DNA from: an uncultured Oscillospiraceae bacterium
GTDB lineage: Bacteria > Bacillota > Clostridia > Oscillospirales > Oscillospiraceae
Assembly: GCA_934589145.1 (NCBI GenBank)
Contig: CAKTNW010000018.1
Location: 1-35,386 of the forward strand
Direction of reading: 5' to 3'
DNA: 35,386 bases
Shown: positions 6,806-14,481 of the stretch, one piece after another
Numbering within the stretch: position 1 is the first letter of the stretch
Layout of the letters: each line of letters begins with the position of its first letter
Notes under the pieces: generated by a model
What the model was told of the DNA's origin: nothing
The model's input: the letters and a program-made list of their open reading frames with translations, nothing else
Database searches by the model: none
Program-made: the position numbers and the translations under genes

Positions 6806-7893
6806 AACGAAGCTATTGGATCGTGCCGTTTTTGCTGCTGGCGCTGCTGCTGTGCGGCTGGGCGGCCAATTCGGGGGAGCAGCGGACAGAGCTGCGCATC
6901 GCCGCCGCGTCGGAGGATGCGGCACTGCGCCTGCTGACGGAGAAGTTCAACGAAAGCCAGAGTAATTATCAGGCGGTGATCGACGTTTATGCCCAGGAGG
7001 ACGCCGACCGCCTGCGCCGTGACATTGCGGCAGGCAGCGGGCCGGACGTGATCGATCTTTCGCTGCTTTCCCCGCTGGAGGACAGCCTGGCGCTGGAAGA
7101 CCTGAATGGCTATTGGGACGATGCCGTCCGTCCGGAGGAGTTGATGACGACTGTGCTGTCCTCGTGGGAGCGGGACGGTGCACTGCCGGCGGTGCCGACG
7201 GCGTTCTGTCTGGATACCATGGCGGCCCGCCGTGCCGATGTGGGCGACGCGGCCGGTTGGACAGCGGAAGATATGGAACGGCTCTGGATGCGGAAGGGCG
7301 AAGGATGGCTGCTGCTGGACGGCTGGATGACCCAGAAGGAGTACGTCAAATGGGTAGCGTCGCTGAGTGTAGGGCTTGATCCGGAGAGTATCCAGGACAA
7401 TCTGCACCTGGCCAAGCTGCTGCCCAGCCGGGATGCCGACAGTGATGCATGGCCGGACGCGCCCAAGGGCCCCAGCATCGCCCGGATAGCGGATATTCAG
7501 AATCCGGCGTCTTTGGCCGCGCTGCGGCAGAGCTTCGGTGAGGAGATCACCCTCATCGGTTTTCCCACTCGTCAGGGCGGCGGGCACTTCTTCCGAAGCA
7601 TCGGACCGCTGCTGGCTATCTCCGCAGAAAGCCGGCATAAGGACGCGGCCTGGCAGCTGATCGCTCTGGCGCTGGGCCATGCGTATCAGAAAGAGATGAC
7701 GGCGCTGTGCGGCGGCTTTTCTATCCGACGCGATGTGTGGGAGGCGGCCTTGACAGAAGCGCTGAACCAGTCGGATGGCTTTACCGAGCGTGAGGCGTCG
7801 CAGCTCCGTGATCTGACAGATCGGAAGCTTCCCGTGACGAAGCATGATCCCGCGGCGGCAGACTGGTATCTCACGCAGCTTACCGGCGAATAA
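6802..7893 (+). CDS. extracellular solute-binding-like protein (family 1 type)
   Basis: A 363-residue protein with an N-terminal export signal (SYWIVPFLLLALLLCGW). Cys18 could be a lipidation site, but its -1 residue is Leu, so the lipobox is poor. The body resembles ABC sugar-binding proteins: 'ELRIAAASEDAALRLLTEKFNESQSNYQAVIDVY', 'DIAAGSGPDVIDLS', 'IGFPTRQGGGHFF', 'LLAISAESRHKDAAWQLIALAL'. No permease or ATPase gene is adjacent. It is instead translationally coupled to the membrane XRE regulator, so it may supply that regulator's signal rather than import a solute. That idea is inference. Confidence 0.75.
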   Translation: MKRSYWIVPFLLLALLLCGWAANSGEQRTELRIAAASEDAALRLLTEKFNESQSNYQAVIDVYAQEDADRLRRDIAAGSGPDVIDLSLLSPLEDSLALEDLNGYWDDAVRPEELMTTVLSSWERDGALPAVPTAFCLDTMAARRADVGDAAGWTAEDMERLWMRKGEGWLLLDGWMTQKEYVKWVASLSVGLDPESIQDNLHLAKLLPSRDADSDAWPDAPKGPSIARIADIQNPASLAALRQSFGEEITLIGFPTRQGGGHFFRSIGPLLAISAESRHKDAAWQLIALALGHAYQKEMTALCGGFSIRRDVWEAALTEALNQSDGFTEREASQLRDLTDRKLPVTKHDPAAADWYLTQLTGE

Positions 7894-7935
7894 GCAACTG
7901 AAAATCCCCGGCACAGGCCGGGGATTTTCAGTTGC
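7894..7935. terminator. 19-bp perfect hairpin terminator
   Basis: The arms 7894-7912 and 7917-7935 are perfectly complementary around a 4-nt loop. The stem starts right after the stop codon of the solute-binding gene. There is no T-run after the stem, but the 3' arm contains GGGGATTTTC. Its end overlaps the -35 box of the next promoter. Confidence 0.75.
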
Positions 7936-7960
7936 ATTGATAAGATTGCCTTGCTATAAT
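7932..7960 (+). promoter_or_regulatory. promoter of the 189-aa gene
   Basis: TTGCAT (7932-7937), a 17-nt spacer and TATAAT (7955-7960). The 18 nt around the -10 box recur exactly at 11040-11057 upstream of the truncated gene copy. Confidence 0.65.
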
Positions 7961-8015
7961 AGACACAAAGAGCGGAGAAAAACCGCCAAAACGGGATTGA
8001 TCGGAGGAAAGAGCG

Positions 8016-8585
8016 ATGCATGTACAGCAATTTGTTATGGCCTATGGCGTAGAGCAGGATCGGCTGCGGGCGCTCCTGCCGGAGGGGTTCCAGTCATTGC
8101 GGCCTGTTCTGCGGATCAACGCGGAGATCCGGGACGGGAAAAACACCTATGTGGAGTTCAATACAGCGGTAGAATCGGAAGGGAAGCGTGGCTGGCTGAA
8201 CATCGGCCACTGGGATAACGCTTCGTTTACGGTGGACGGCAAGACGACCCGATTCGAGACAGAGCTGCTGACCATCTCCTTCACCGGTGTTGGTATCGAG
8301 GGCGGCTGCCCGGCAGAGAAGAGCGATGTGGGCTGCTTTTTCCTGGGGGCGGAAAAGACACTGCGGCTTTCCGAGGTCATCACCGCCAACAAGGAATTCT
8401 GCGACTGTGAGTTCACCTGGCACATAGATGGCGGCGCTCACGGCGTCAGCATCGGAAAAACGCTGCCCGCCATTCCCACCGAGCAGAAGAATCACTATGC
8501 CAGCCAGGCGTTTACCGTAGAGAACGCGGCGGTCATCCCCTGCCAGCAGGTTCTGGGCTCTTATACGGTCGCTTTTGAGCGGTAA
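8016..8585 (+). CDS. conserved hypothetical protein, 189 aa (parent of the truncated copy)
   Basis: A 189-residue soluble protein: 'MHVQQFVMAYGVEQDRLRALLPEGFQSLRPVLRINAEIRDG', '...GWLNIGHWDN', '...FTGVGIEGGCP', '...FTWHIDGGAHGVSIGKTLPAIP'. I know similar proteins from Clostridia only as hypotheticals. The N-terminal 'Y.V......LLPEGF..LRPVLRINAE' is reminiscent of acetoacetate-decarboxylase-like folds, but I see no catalytic lysine motif and do not assign a function. The ATG follows GGAGG by 8 nt. It has its own promoter and terminator. A copy of its 3' half lies 2747 nt downstream. Confidence 0.75.
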   Translation: MHVQQFVMAYGVEQDRLRALLPEGFQSLRPVLRINAEIRDGKNTYVEFNTAVESEGKRGWLNIGHWDNASFTVDGKTTRFETELLTISFTGVGIEGGCPAEKSDVGCFFLGAEKTLRLSEVITANKEFCDCEFTWHIDGGAHGVSIGKTLPAIPTEQKNHYASQAFTVENAAVIPCQQVLGSYTVAFER

Positions 8586-8600
8586 TTGCACCGACTAAGC

Positions 8601-8637
8601 ACATAAAAGCGAAGCCTAAAAGGCTTCGCTTTTATGT
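8601..8637. terminator. bidirectional terminator between the 189-aa gene and the LRR gene
   Basis: A 17-bp perfect stem (8601-8617 with 8621-8637) with a 3-nt loop; A/T-rich ends act as U-tracts on both strands. It is shared by two convergent genes. Confidence 0.8.
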
Positions 8638-8658
8638 AGTATCCTCTATACAGGTATT

Positions 8659-10848
8659 TTAGCCATTTACATTAACATATTCATACAATGCCTGCAGATC
8701 ATACACATCCAAGACGCCGTCTGTATTCATATCAGCAACTTCAAGCAGATATGGGTCGGAAATGGGCGATGTTCCAGTCAAATGTGCATATAAGGCTTGG
8801 ATATCAGTGACATCTATATTACCGACACCGTTGACATTACCGCGTTGGAGCAACTGGATCGTTGTAATTGTGAATGGCTCGCCTGCGGCGAAGTCAACTT
8901 GATATGTAACACAGCTAATGCCTTCCGCCTTCAGTGTCCAGGCTCCTGAAATATTGTCCGGCAGTAGATATTTACCGTCATCATTAGGTTCTAACACGGT
9001 GGAAGAACCGTCATCGGGAGTGACTGTTACGGTAACGGTAAGAGCGCCATGCAGCGCATATACGGTAAAATAGCTGGGCTCTAACGGGCCAAAACTATTA
9101 TAATGCATAGTAACATTTGAAGTTTTGAGCTCAGCATTTTCCACGACGTTTACATTTGCCCATTGGGCTTCACTTCCAGCGTAGTAAATATCGCGTATTG
9201 CGTTGTCCCAGCGAAAGGCTTCAAGTTCAATAGAGGTTACCGACAGAGGTATGATAATTGTCGCGAGCTGGTTGCATGCATAGAATGCCCGATAGGGAAT
9301 AGTCTGCAAATTATTAGGAAGCCTGATCGTAGTGATGTCATTACAATCGGTAAAGGCTTCATCTTCCAGCGTAGTCACACTATCAGGTATGGTAATGCTT
9401 TCAAATGAGCCATCGGCAAAAGCACCATGACCGATAGTAGTAACGCTATCCGGAATTTCATATGCGCTATATATGTAAGCACTTGCTGGAAAAGCAATAA
9501 GCTTAGACATATCCTTGCTAAAGAGAACGCCGTCCTGCGAAGCGTATATAGCATTATTGGGGTCAACAGATATTGCCTTGCACTTATTTTGGTAGAAAGC
9601 GTTGTCCTGAATATGCTGTACAGTTGCAGGAATTATAACGGAATTTAATGAGTTGCGGTAACCGGTTCGTCTAAAGGCATATTCGTGGATCGTTACAACA
9701 CTGTCGGGAATAGTATAGATTCCAATATTACTGTTTCCGACGCAAAAGGCTAAGAGTTCGGACATGCTCTTGTTAAAAAGAACATTATCCACGACAACAA
9801 AGTGCTGATTGTCGGCGTCTACTGTGAGGGTAAAATCGCCACAGCCGCTGAATGCGCCATCGCCGATTTCCTGGACGCTTGCAGGGAGGTTGATCTCCTT
9901 CAAAAAGGTGCTGCCTGCATCCGCAAAAGCCATTCTTCCGATGGTGGTAAGGCCGTTGCCGAATGTAATTGAGCCCATGCCAAGAGTTCCAGCGTAAAGA
10001 AATGCTTCTTCACCGATTTCAACTAAGCTATCGGGAAAAACTAGATTGTTGATGAAATTACACCATTTGAAAGCTCGTGCTTCAATGCGCTGAAGACCTT
10101 CGTGAAAAGTCAGAGAACGAATACGGCTATTAAAAAAAGCGTCTTCGCCGATTATCTGTACGCTTCCGGGAATATCAAGGGCAGTCACATCGCCGCAACA
10201 CAAAAACGCCTCTTTACCGATTGTCTGAACGCCGCTGCCGAGCTTGATACTGGTCAACGCCCAACATCCATTGAAAGCGGAATCTGTAATTTCGGTAATA
10301 CCATCAGGTATAATAACCTCGGTCAAAGAGCTGCACGCATAAAAAGCGCTCTGTTCTATACTGGTCAATCCATCAGGAAAAGAAACATTTTTCAGCTTGT
10401 TACAGAAGTAAAATGCATTTTCACCAATACGCTTCAAGCTCTGCGGAAGCGTCAGAGAAACAAGACTATCACAAAAATAAAAGGCATTGTTGCCGATTTC
10501 TGTGACACCCTCTGAAATAGTAACAGAAGTGACTTCTATAGGATATGCCAGCCATGGTGCTCTATCTGTACCGAAAAAAGAATTGCCAAAGTCTTGCATA
10601 GCGCCGGTACCGGAAATCGTCAGTTCATCGCCGTCCAAAGTCCAAGCAACGTTGCTGCCTTCTGCACCACAGCTGCCGGACGTTGCGGCTGTTGTGTCTA
10701 ATGTGGAAGGAATATCCTCCGGTAAAGAGGAATCTTCGATTTGCTCAGGATGGTCATCCGAAGGCAGCGCATCAGCCCATGTTTGCACAGGAAGCAATGA
10801 AGTGAACATAAGTAAGACAAATAGAAAGCACAAATACCGTTTTTTCAT
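8659..10848 (-). CDS. secreted BspA-type leucine-rich-repeat protein with C-terminal dockerin-like module
   Basis: A 729-residue protein. Residues 1-26 are a signal peptide (basic MKKR, hydrophobic core, likely cut near QTWA-DA). After a short acidic linker and a beta segment (NVAWTLDGDELTISGTGAMQDF) come many LRR_5/TpLRR repeats of the form 'IPDSVTTIxxxAFxxCxxL', spanning about residues 95-570. The last 60 residues hold two duplicated EF-hand-like segments (GNVNGVGNIDVTDIQALYAHL and ADMNTDGVLDVYDLQALYEYV) typical of type I dockerins. BspA-type proteins bind host or bacterial surface ligands; a dockerin would tether it to a cohesin partner. The gene is clearly AT-richer than its neighbours, which suggests transfer. 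Its ribosome site is GAGAGAGG. Confidence 0.9.
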   Translation of the reverse strand: MKKRYLCFLFVLLMFTSLLPVQTWADALPSDDHPEQIEDSSLPEDIPSTLDTTAATSGSCGAEGSNVAWTLDGDELTISGTGAMQDFGNSFFGTDRAPWLAYPIEVTSVTISEGVTEIGNNAFYFCDSLVSLTLPQSLKRIGENAFYFCNKLKNVSFPDGLTSIEQSAFYACSSLTEVIIPDGITEITDSAFNGCWALTSIKLGSGVQTIGKEAFLCCGDVTALDIPGSVQIIGEDAFFNSRIRSLTFHEGLQRIEARAFKWCNFINNLVFPDSLVEIGEEAFLYAGTLGMGSITFGNGLTTIGRMAFADAGSTFLKEINLPASVQEIGDGAFSGCGDFTLTVDADNQHFVVVDNVLFNKSMSELLAFCVGNSNIGIYTIPDSVVTIHEYAFRRTGYRNSLNSVIIPATVQHIQDNAFYQNKCKAISVDPNNAIYASQDGVLFSKDMSKLIAFPASAYIYSAYEIPDSVTTIGHGAFADGSFESITIPDSVTTLEDEAFTDCNDITTIRLPNNLQTIPYRAFYACNQLATIIIPLSVTSIELEAFRWDNAIRDIYYAGSEAQWANVNVVENAELKTSNVTMHYNSFGPLEPSYFTVYALHGALTVTVTVTPDDGSSTVLEPNDDGKYLLPDNISGAWTLKAEGISCVTYQVDFAAGEPFTITTIQLLQRGNVNGVGNIDVTDIQALYAHLTGTSPISDPYLLEVADMNTDGVLDVYDLQALYEYVNVNG

Positions 10849-10913
10849 GCGAATACCTCTCTCTCTTTCTTTAGCAAAATATCCCTATAAGTGTACGAGG
10901 AAATAATAATTCT

Positions 10914-10942
10914 AGTTTAACACCTTAAATTACAATTTGCAA
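10914..10942 (-). promoter_or_regulatory. possible promoter of the LRR gene
   Basis: On the minus strand TTGCAA (10942-10937) and TAAACT (10919-10914) with a 17-nt spacer, in an AT-rich stretch about 65 nt before the start codon. The -10 box is weak. Confidence 0.35.
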
Positions 10943-11039
10943 GGGTGATTATAAGAGCAGATTCCATAAAATGAAAGCACACAATTCTATTATTTCAACA
11001 AACTACATGTCTGTTTTTCCGGCTGTATCCCGGGGCAAT

Positions 11040-11347
11040 CCTTGCTATAATAGACACTTGGAGGAAAGAGCGATGTGGGCTGCTTTTTCCTGGGGGCGGA
11101 AAAGACACTGCGGCTTTCCGAGGTCATCACCGCCAATAAGGAATTCTGCGATTGTGAGTTCACCTGGCATATAGATGGCGGCGCTCACGGCGTCAGCATC
11201 GGAAAAACGCTGCCCGCCATTCCCACCGAGCAGAAGAATCACTATGCCAGCCAGGCGTTTACCGTAGAGAACGCGGCGGTCATCCCCTGCCAGCAGGTTC
11301 TGGGCTCTTATACGGTTGCTTTTGAGCGGTAATTGCACCGACTAAGC
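11040..11347 (+). pseudogene. internally deleted second copy of the 189-aa gene
   Basis: Bases 11066-11347 match 8319-8600 with only four differences in 282 nt, at a constant offset of 2747. The -10 region (CCTTGCTATAATAGACAC) and the ribosome site plus start (GGAGGAAAGAGCGATG) are also kept. The join lies in the 10-nt word AAGAGCGATG, which occurs in the parent both at the start codon (8009-8018) and inside the gene (8319-8328). Deleting the 310 nt between them leaves the ATG at 11073 out of frame with the remainder. A GTG at 11075 overlapping it could still start the last 85 codons (11075-11332), 10 nt behind the SD. Confidence 0.85.
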
Positions 11348-11364
11348 CTATTTATGTACCATTA

Positions 11365-11404
11365 AAACGCAAAAAGCACGCTTTACGCGTGCTTTTTTGC
11401 GTTT
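11365..11404 (+). terminator. terminator after the truncated gene copy
   Basis: The 17-nt arm 11365-11381 pairs with 11387-11404 (one extra T), with a GC-rich core GCACGC/GCGTGC and six T inside the 3' arm. The leftward gene at 11472 points toward it, so it may serve both strands. Confidence 0.75.
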
Positions 11405-11471
11405 GCCTAAAATGCCGGTTATTGGAAACGGCATAACCGAAAACGACGTAAGTGCCGTAAACGATCTTTTC

Positions 11472-11675
11472 TCATACGCCTGCGGGAGGGTGATGGCTGA
11501 CCGCATCAACAAACAGCAGCGTCAGCCCGATATACACGGCGCAGGCCGACGCGATCAGGGCGCAGCCCACGATGCATAAGATCCGGGCCGTGCGGCTTTT
11601 CCGCAGGTATTTCGCGCTCAGTATGATCCCGGCCACGGCGGCCAGAAGCAGTACCACAGCAAGTCCCAAAGTCAT
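11472..11675 (-). CDS. small membrane protein with two helices
   Basis: A 67-residue protein with two predicted membrane helices: about residues 2-21 (LGLAVVLLLAAVAGIILSA) and 32-56 (ILCIVGCALIASACAVYIGLTLLFV), joined by a short basic loop (KYLRKSRTAR). The basic loop would face the cytoplasm. The start has AAGGAG 6-12 nt upstream. It is the last gene of the leftward lipoprotein/DUF3137 operon, 13 nt behind its neighbour. No family was recognised. Confidence 0.7.
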   Translation of the reverse strand: MTLGLAVVLLLAAVAGIILSAKYLRKSRTARILCIVGCALIASACAVYIGLTLLFVDAVSHHPPAGV

Positions 11676-11688
11676 GGCAGTTTCTCCT

Positions 11689-12564
11689 TTACAGCGGGCG
11701 GAAGATGTCGATCACCTCGGTGAACCATTTCAGCTCACGGGTGTAGCGCTGACGCAGGGCGTCCGGCTTTTCCCGGCCCTTGCCGGGATCGAAGAAGCCC
11801 CGGTCACAGTGGGAGGCGATGTACAGCCTGCCGTCGGTATTGAGGTTGAGGGCGAATTTCCCGGAGGTCTCCGCCAGCTTCATGAGCCGCTTCATCCGGC
11901 TGGGGTTCAGGATGCGCAGGGCCTCCTGTTCGTCGTCACTGCTGAGATTAAACTTCTTGTTGAAGTCCTCGTTCTCCGTCTTGATGGTGCGGGAATTGAA
12001 CAGCTTATCCAGCTTACCCCGGGGCCAGATGGTCAGCCACGTCGGGAATTCCCGGCCCAGCTCACACAGCATCCACTGCCCGGCATAGACCTCCTGCGCG
12101 TTTTTTTCCCACAGGCCGGTCTCCTCCCGCTGGAACTCCTTGACGTCCGTCAGCCGGACGGTGCACAGCTCCGTTGTCAGGCCCTGATACGTTCCCCGGA
12201 CATAGCCGCTGCCGCTGCAATGGGTGTGGTCGGGCAGGGGAATGTTGGTGTCCTTGGCGTCCAGCAGGTGAGGAGTGGGCTCCATCTGCACATTATCAAA
12301 GACGGCGTTGACCACGTCCGGCACGATGGTGTCATATACCTGCCGGTCGGCGGCGCCTTTGCTCTTACTTTTCAGCCATTCGCCCAGACCGGCGATCAGC
12401 ACGCCCACGATCACCACGGGGATCGAGCCGTTCATAACGATGCCGATCAGCACCACGATGGCACCCAAGCCGATCAGCAGCTTGCCGCCTGCGCCACCGC
12501 GCTTGCCCTTTTGCATCTCTTTGGTAAGCTGACGGTCTGTCAGCTTGTTTTTCTGTTCTTCCAT
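11689..12564 (-). CDS. DUF3137-type membrane protein (A)
   Basis: A 291-residue protein with a Lys-rich N-terminus, two adjacent membrane segments at about residues 26-62 (LLIGLGAIVVLIGIVMNG and IPVVIVGVLIAGLGEWL) and a large soluble C-terminal domain. The domain carries the DUF3137 pattern: 'Y.G.W....LGREFPTWL', 'IKTENEDFNKKFNLSSDDEQEALRILNPSRMKRLMKLAETSGKFALNLNTDGRLYIA'. DUF3137 proteins have no established function. It lies 3 nt behind a paralogue (12568-13512) and ahead of a small membrane protein, so the three may form a membrane complex (inference). Confidence 0.75.
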   Translation of the reverse strand: MEEQKNKLTDRQLTKEMQKGKRGGAGGKLLIGLGAIVVLIGIVMNGSIPVVIVGVLIAGLGEWLKSKSKGAADRQVYDTIVPDVVNAVFDNVQMEPTPHLLDAKDTNIPLPDHTHCSGSGYVRGTYQGLTTELCTVRLTDVKEFQREETGLWEKNAQEVYAGQWMLCELGREFPTWLTIWPRGKLDKLFNSRTIKTENEDFNKKFNLSSDDEQEALRILNPSRMKRLMKLAETSGKFALNLNTDGRLYIASHCDRGFFDPGKGREKPDALRQRYTRELKWFTEVIDIFRPL

Positions 12565-12567
12565 CGC

Positions 12568-13512
12568 TTACTCCTTTGCGTCCGCACGGTTCAAAACGGG
12601 GCTTTCCATCAGCAGATCCAGCAGATTGGCCATGCCGGTCAGCGACGCGGTGAACCACTTGCGGATGCCGTCGATGTCCCGCAGATCCAGCTCCTCCGGA
12701 ACGCCCGCAAACACATACCGGGTGTTCAGGGCCAGCGTCAGATCGCCGTCACGGAGGATAAGGCCGCACAGCTTGGAGGTGCGGGAGGTGGTCTCCAGTT
12801 TCTTTACCAGCTCACGGAACTGCGGCGTGACCTGATCGTCCACCTCCTGACCGCTCGCCGTGTGAGCGGCAAAGTGCTTCCGGAAGGCGGCGGGGTCGGT
12901 GATGTCGTCCTTCTTCCGTTCCTGGAACATATCGTTCAGTGTGATGTCCAGCGCCGGGTCACAGATGTCCTTGCAGCGGACCACGATGCCGCGGAACAGC
13001 GTCTCGGTTCGGGTCATCCAGTTGTCGTTGTCGGGGCCGGATTTTTCCTCCACCGTGCGGCGCAGCTCCACATTGGCCGCGGAGAACCGCAGGCCCTTAT
13101 GCTCGCCCTCGTGGAAGTCTGTCAAGGTGCATTCCGTAAAGGGATCATTCGACAGCTTTGCCGCCGCCAGATACCCCCAATCGATGGGCAGCGTGGCCGG
13201 CTCCGGCTCCGGGCCGAAAGCTTTCGTCAGCTCCGTGCGGAAGAAGCTGCCCAACTGCTGCTGCATCAGTTTTTTTTTCTTCTTCTGGGCGGGCTTTGCC
13301 ACCAGCAGGAACAGCGCCACACCGGGGAACACCATCGCGCAGATCAGAAGAGGGTCACGCCGTATAAACATTGTGATACACCCGGCGATCACCAGAATGA
13401 CGCCCAGCAATATGCCGATGCTCTCCGTTCTCTGATAGCTTCCCAGCTTTTTTGACAGCTCCGCGTCGGTCATCTTTTCCATGCCGACGGCGGGGTCTTT
13501 CTCTTTCTTCAT
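12568..13512 (-). CDS. DUF3137-type membrane protein (B)
   Basis: A 314-residue paralogue of the next gene: cytoplasmic N-terminus, two helices at about residues 32-72 (ESIGILLGVILVIAGCITMFI and LLICAMVFPGVALFLLVA), a poly-Lys stretch (QKKKKK) and a soluble domain. The soluble part follows the same order (ECTLTDFHEGEHKGLRFSAANVEL, TLFRGIVVRC, FRKHFAAHTASGQEVDDQVTPQFRELVKKLETT, LTLALNTRYVFAG) but is more diverged from DUF3137. Two different paralogues side by side suggest a heteromer. The ATG lies 14 nt after the preceding lipoprotein gene's stop on the same strand, behind an AGGAGAG site. Confidence 0.65.
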   Translation of the reverse strand: MKKEKDPAVGMEKMTDAELSKKLGSYQRTESIGILLGVILVIAGCITMFIRRDPLLICAMVFPGVALFLLVAKPAQKKKKKLMQQQLGSFFRTELTKAFGPEPEPATLPIDWGYLAAAKLSNDPFTECTLTDFHEGEHKGLRFSAANVELRRTVEEKSGPDNDNWMTRTETLFRGIVVRCKDICDPALDITLNDMFQERKKDDITDPAAFRKHFAAHTASGQEVDDQVTPQFRELVKKLETTSRTSKLCGLILRDGDLTLALNTRYVFAGVPEELDLRDIDGIRKWFTASLTGMANLLDLLMESPVLNRADAKE

Positions 13513-13526
13513 ATTGGTATCTCTCC

Positions 13527-14459
13527 TTACCAGTTTTCCTCCAGCCAGTTCTCGCCCCAGGTCGCCGCGGGATCATACAGCTCCTCCGGCCATTCGGGGG
13601 CGAAGGGTCTGCCGTATGCGTCATAGGCCATGCCGTCCTCGCTCAGCGTATAGCCATCCGGCAATGCGAAGTAGCTGACGCCGTCATAGTACCAGATACG
13701 GCCGTCCGATTCCTCAAAGCAGGCGTTTTCCGGGTCGGCATACGCCGCCATATCACCGTTGCGGTAGAATACGCCGGTACTGTCGGCGTCCGCCTCCCGG
13801 GGCGCGTTGCCGTCGGAGAACAGCACAAAGGCGTTTCCGTCGGCGCTGAGACAGGGGTAGAGGATCTCGGGGCCGGTCACATAGGGGCCGCGTCCATCGG
13901 TGCTCTCATACAGCGGGCCGCTGCTCATGGTGCGGTCGGTAAAGCACTCGATGACCCGCATCCGGCCGGTGTCGAAGGCGAAGGTCTCGCCTAGGGCGTT
14001 TTGCCACACACCGTCCAGCAGGCTGATGTCATAGGGGGTAATCTCGCCCTGGGAGGGCTCAAAGTGCAGGTCGTTGATCTCGCCGTAGCTGCTGCCCTCC
14101 CCGGCACCCTCATGGCGCACGGTGAAGCCGCCGCCCTCCTTCACCAGATAGTAGTAGTAGCGGTCGGAGTCGATCTCGCTGTACTTGAGGCCCAGACCGT
14201 GTTCATCCCGGAACAGGCTGCCCGTTCCGACCCGGCCATACCAGGTGCGGAAGGTATAGCTGCTGGTGGAAATGTCCAGCAGCAGCTGACTGCCGTCGTC
14301 GCCCTGCCAGGCGGTGACATCGTCGCTGAGCTCCTCGTCGGCCAGCACCTCCCATGCGTTGACCGGATCATTGGAATCGTCGTAAGTATCGCCGCCGCAG
14401 GCCGTCAGGCTCAATACCAGCAGCAGGGCCAGCAAAAGGGTCAGGCAATTCTTCTTCAT
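13527..14459 (-). CDS. lipoprotein 1 of the tandem set, 310 aa
   Basis: A secreted lipoprotein: signal MKKNCLTLLLALLLVLSLTAC with lipobox L-T-A-C (Cys21), then GGDTYDDSNDPVN. The mature part is very acidic and Tyr/Trp-rich (RTWYGRVGTGSL, SDRYYYYLVKEGGG, ENACFEESDGRIWYYDGVSYFALPDGYTLSEDGMAYDAYGRPFAPEWPEELYDPAATWGENWLEENW). Motifs such as 'LLDGVWQNALGETFAFD' resemble a lipocalin-like strand layout but no family is certain. It starts at the ATG of the signal peptide, behind AAAGGGG; a longer frame upstream is spurious. It shares its signal and acidic character with the next two genes. Confidence 0.8.
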   Translation of the reverse strand: MKKNCLTLLLALLLVLSLTACGGDTYDDSNDPVNAWEVLADEELSDDVTAWQGDDGSQLLLDISTSSYTFRTWYGRVGTGSLFRDEHGLGLKYSEIDSDRYYYYLVKEGGGFTVRHEGAGEGSSYGEINDLHFEPSQGEITPYDISLLDGVWQNALGETFAFDTGRMRVIECFTDRTMSSGPLYESTDGRGPYVTGPEILYPCLSADGNAFVLFSDGNAPREADADSTGVFYRNGDMAAYADPENACFEESDGRIWYYDGVSYFALPDGYTLSEDGMAYDAYGRPFAPEWPEELYDPAATWGENWLEENW

Positions 14460-14481
14460 GGCTTGCCCCTTTCCGCGCCGG

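Noticed and set aside
9095..10570. Possible DNA tandem repeats in the LRR gene
   Set aside because: The periodicity is at the protein level (LRR_5 units of about 23 residues); the DNA repeats are degenerate and not a CRISPR or VNTR array.
11572..13455. A plus-strand open frame of 627 codons opposite the DUF3137 genes
   Set aside because: Antisense composition artefact; the minus-strand genes have ribosome sites, membrane segments and family motifs.
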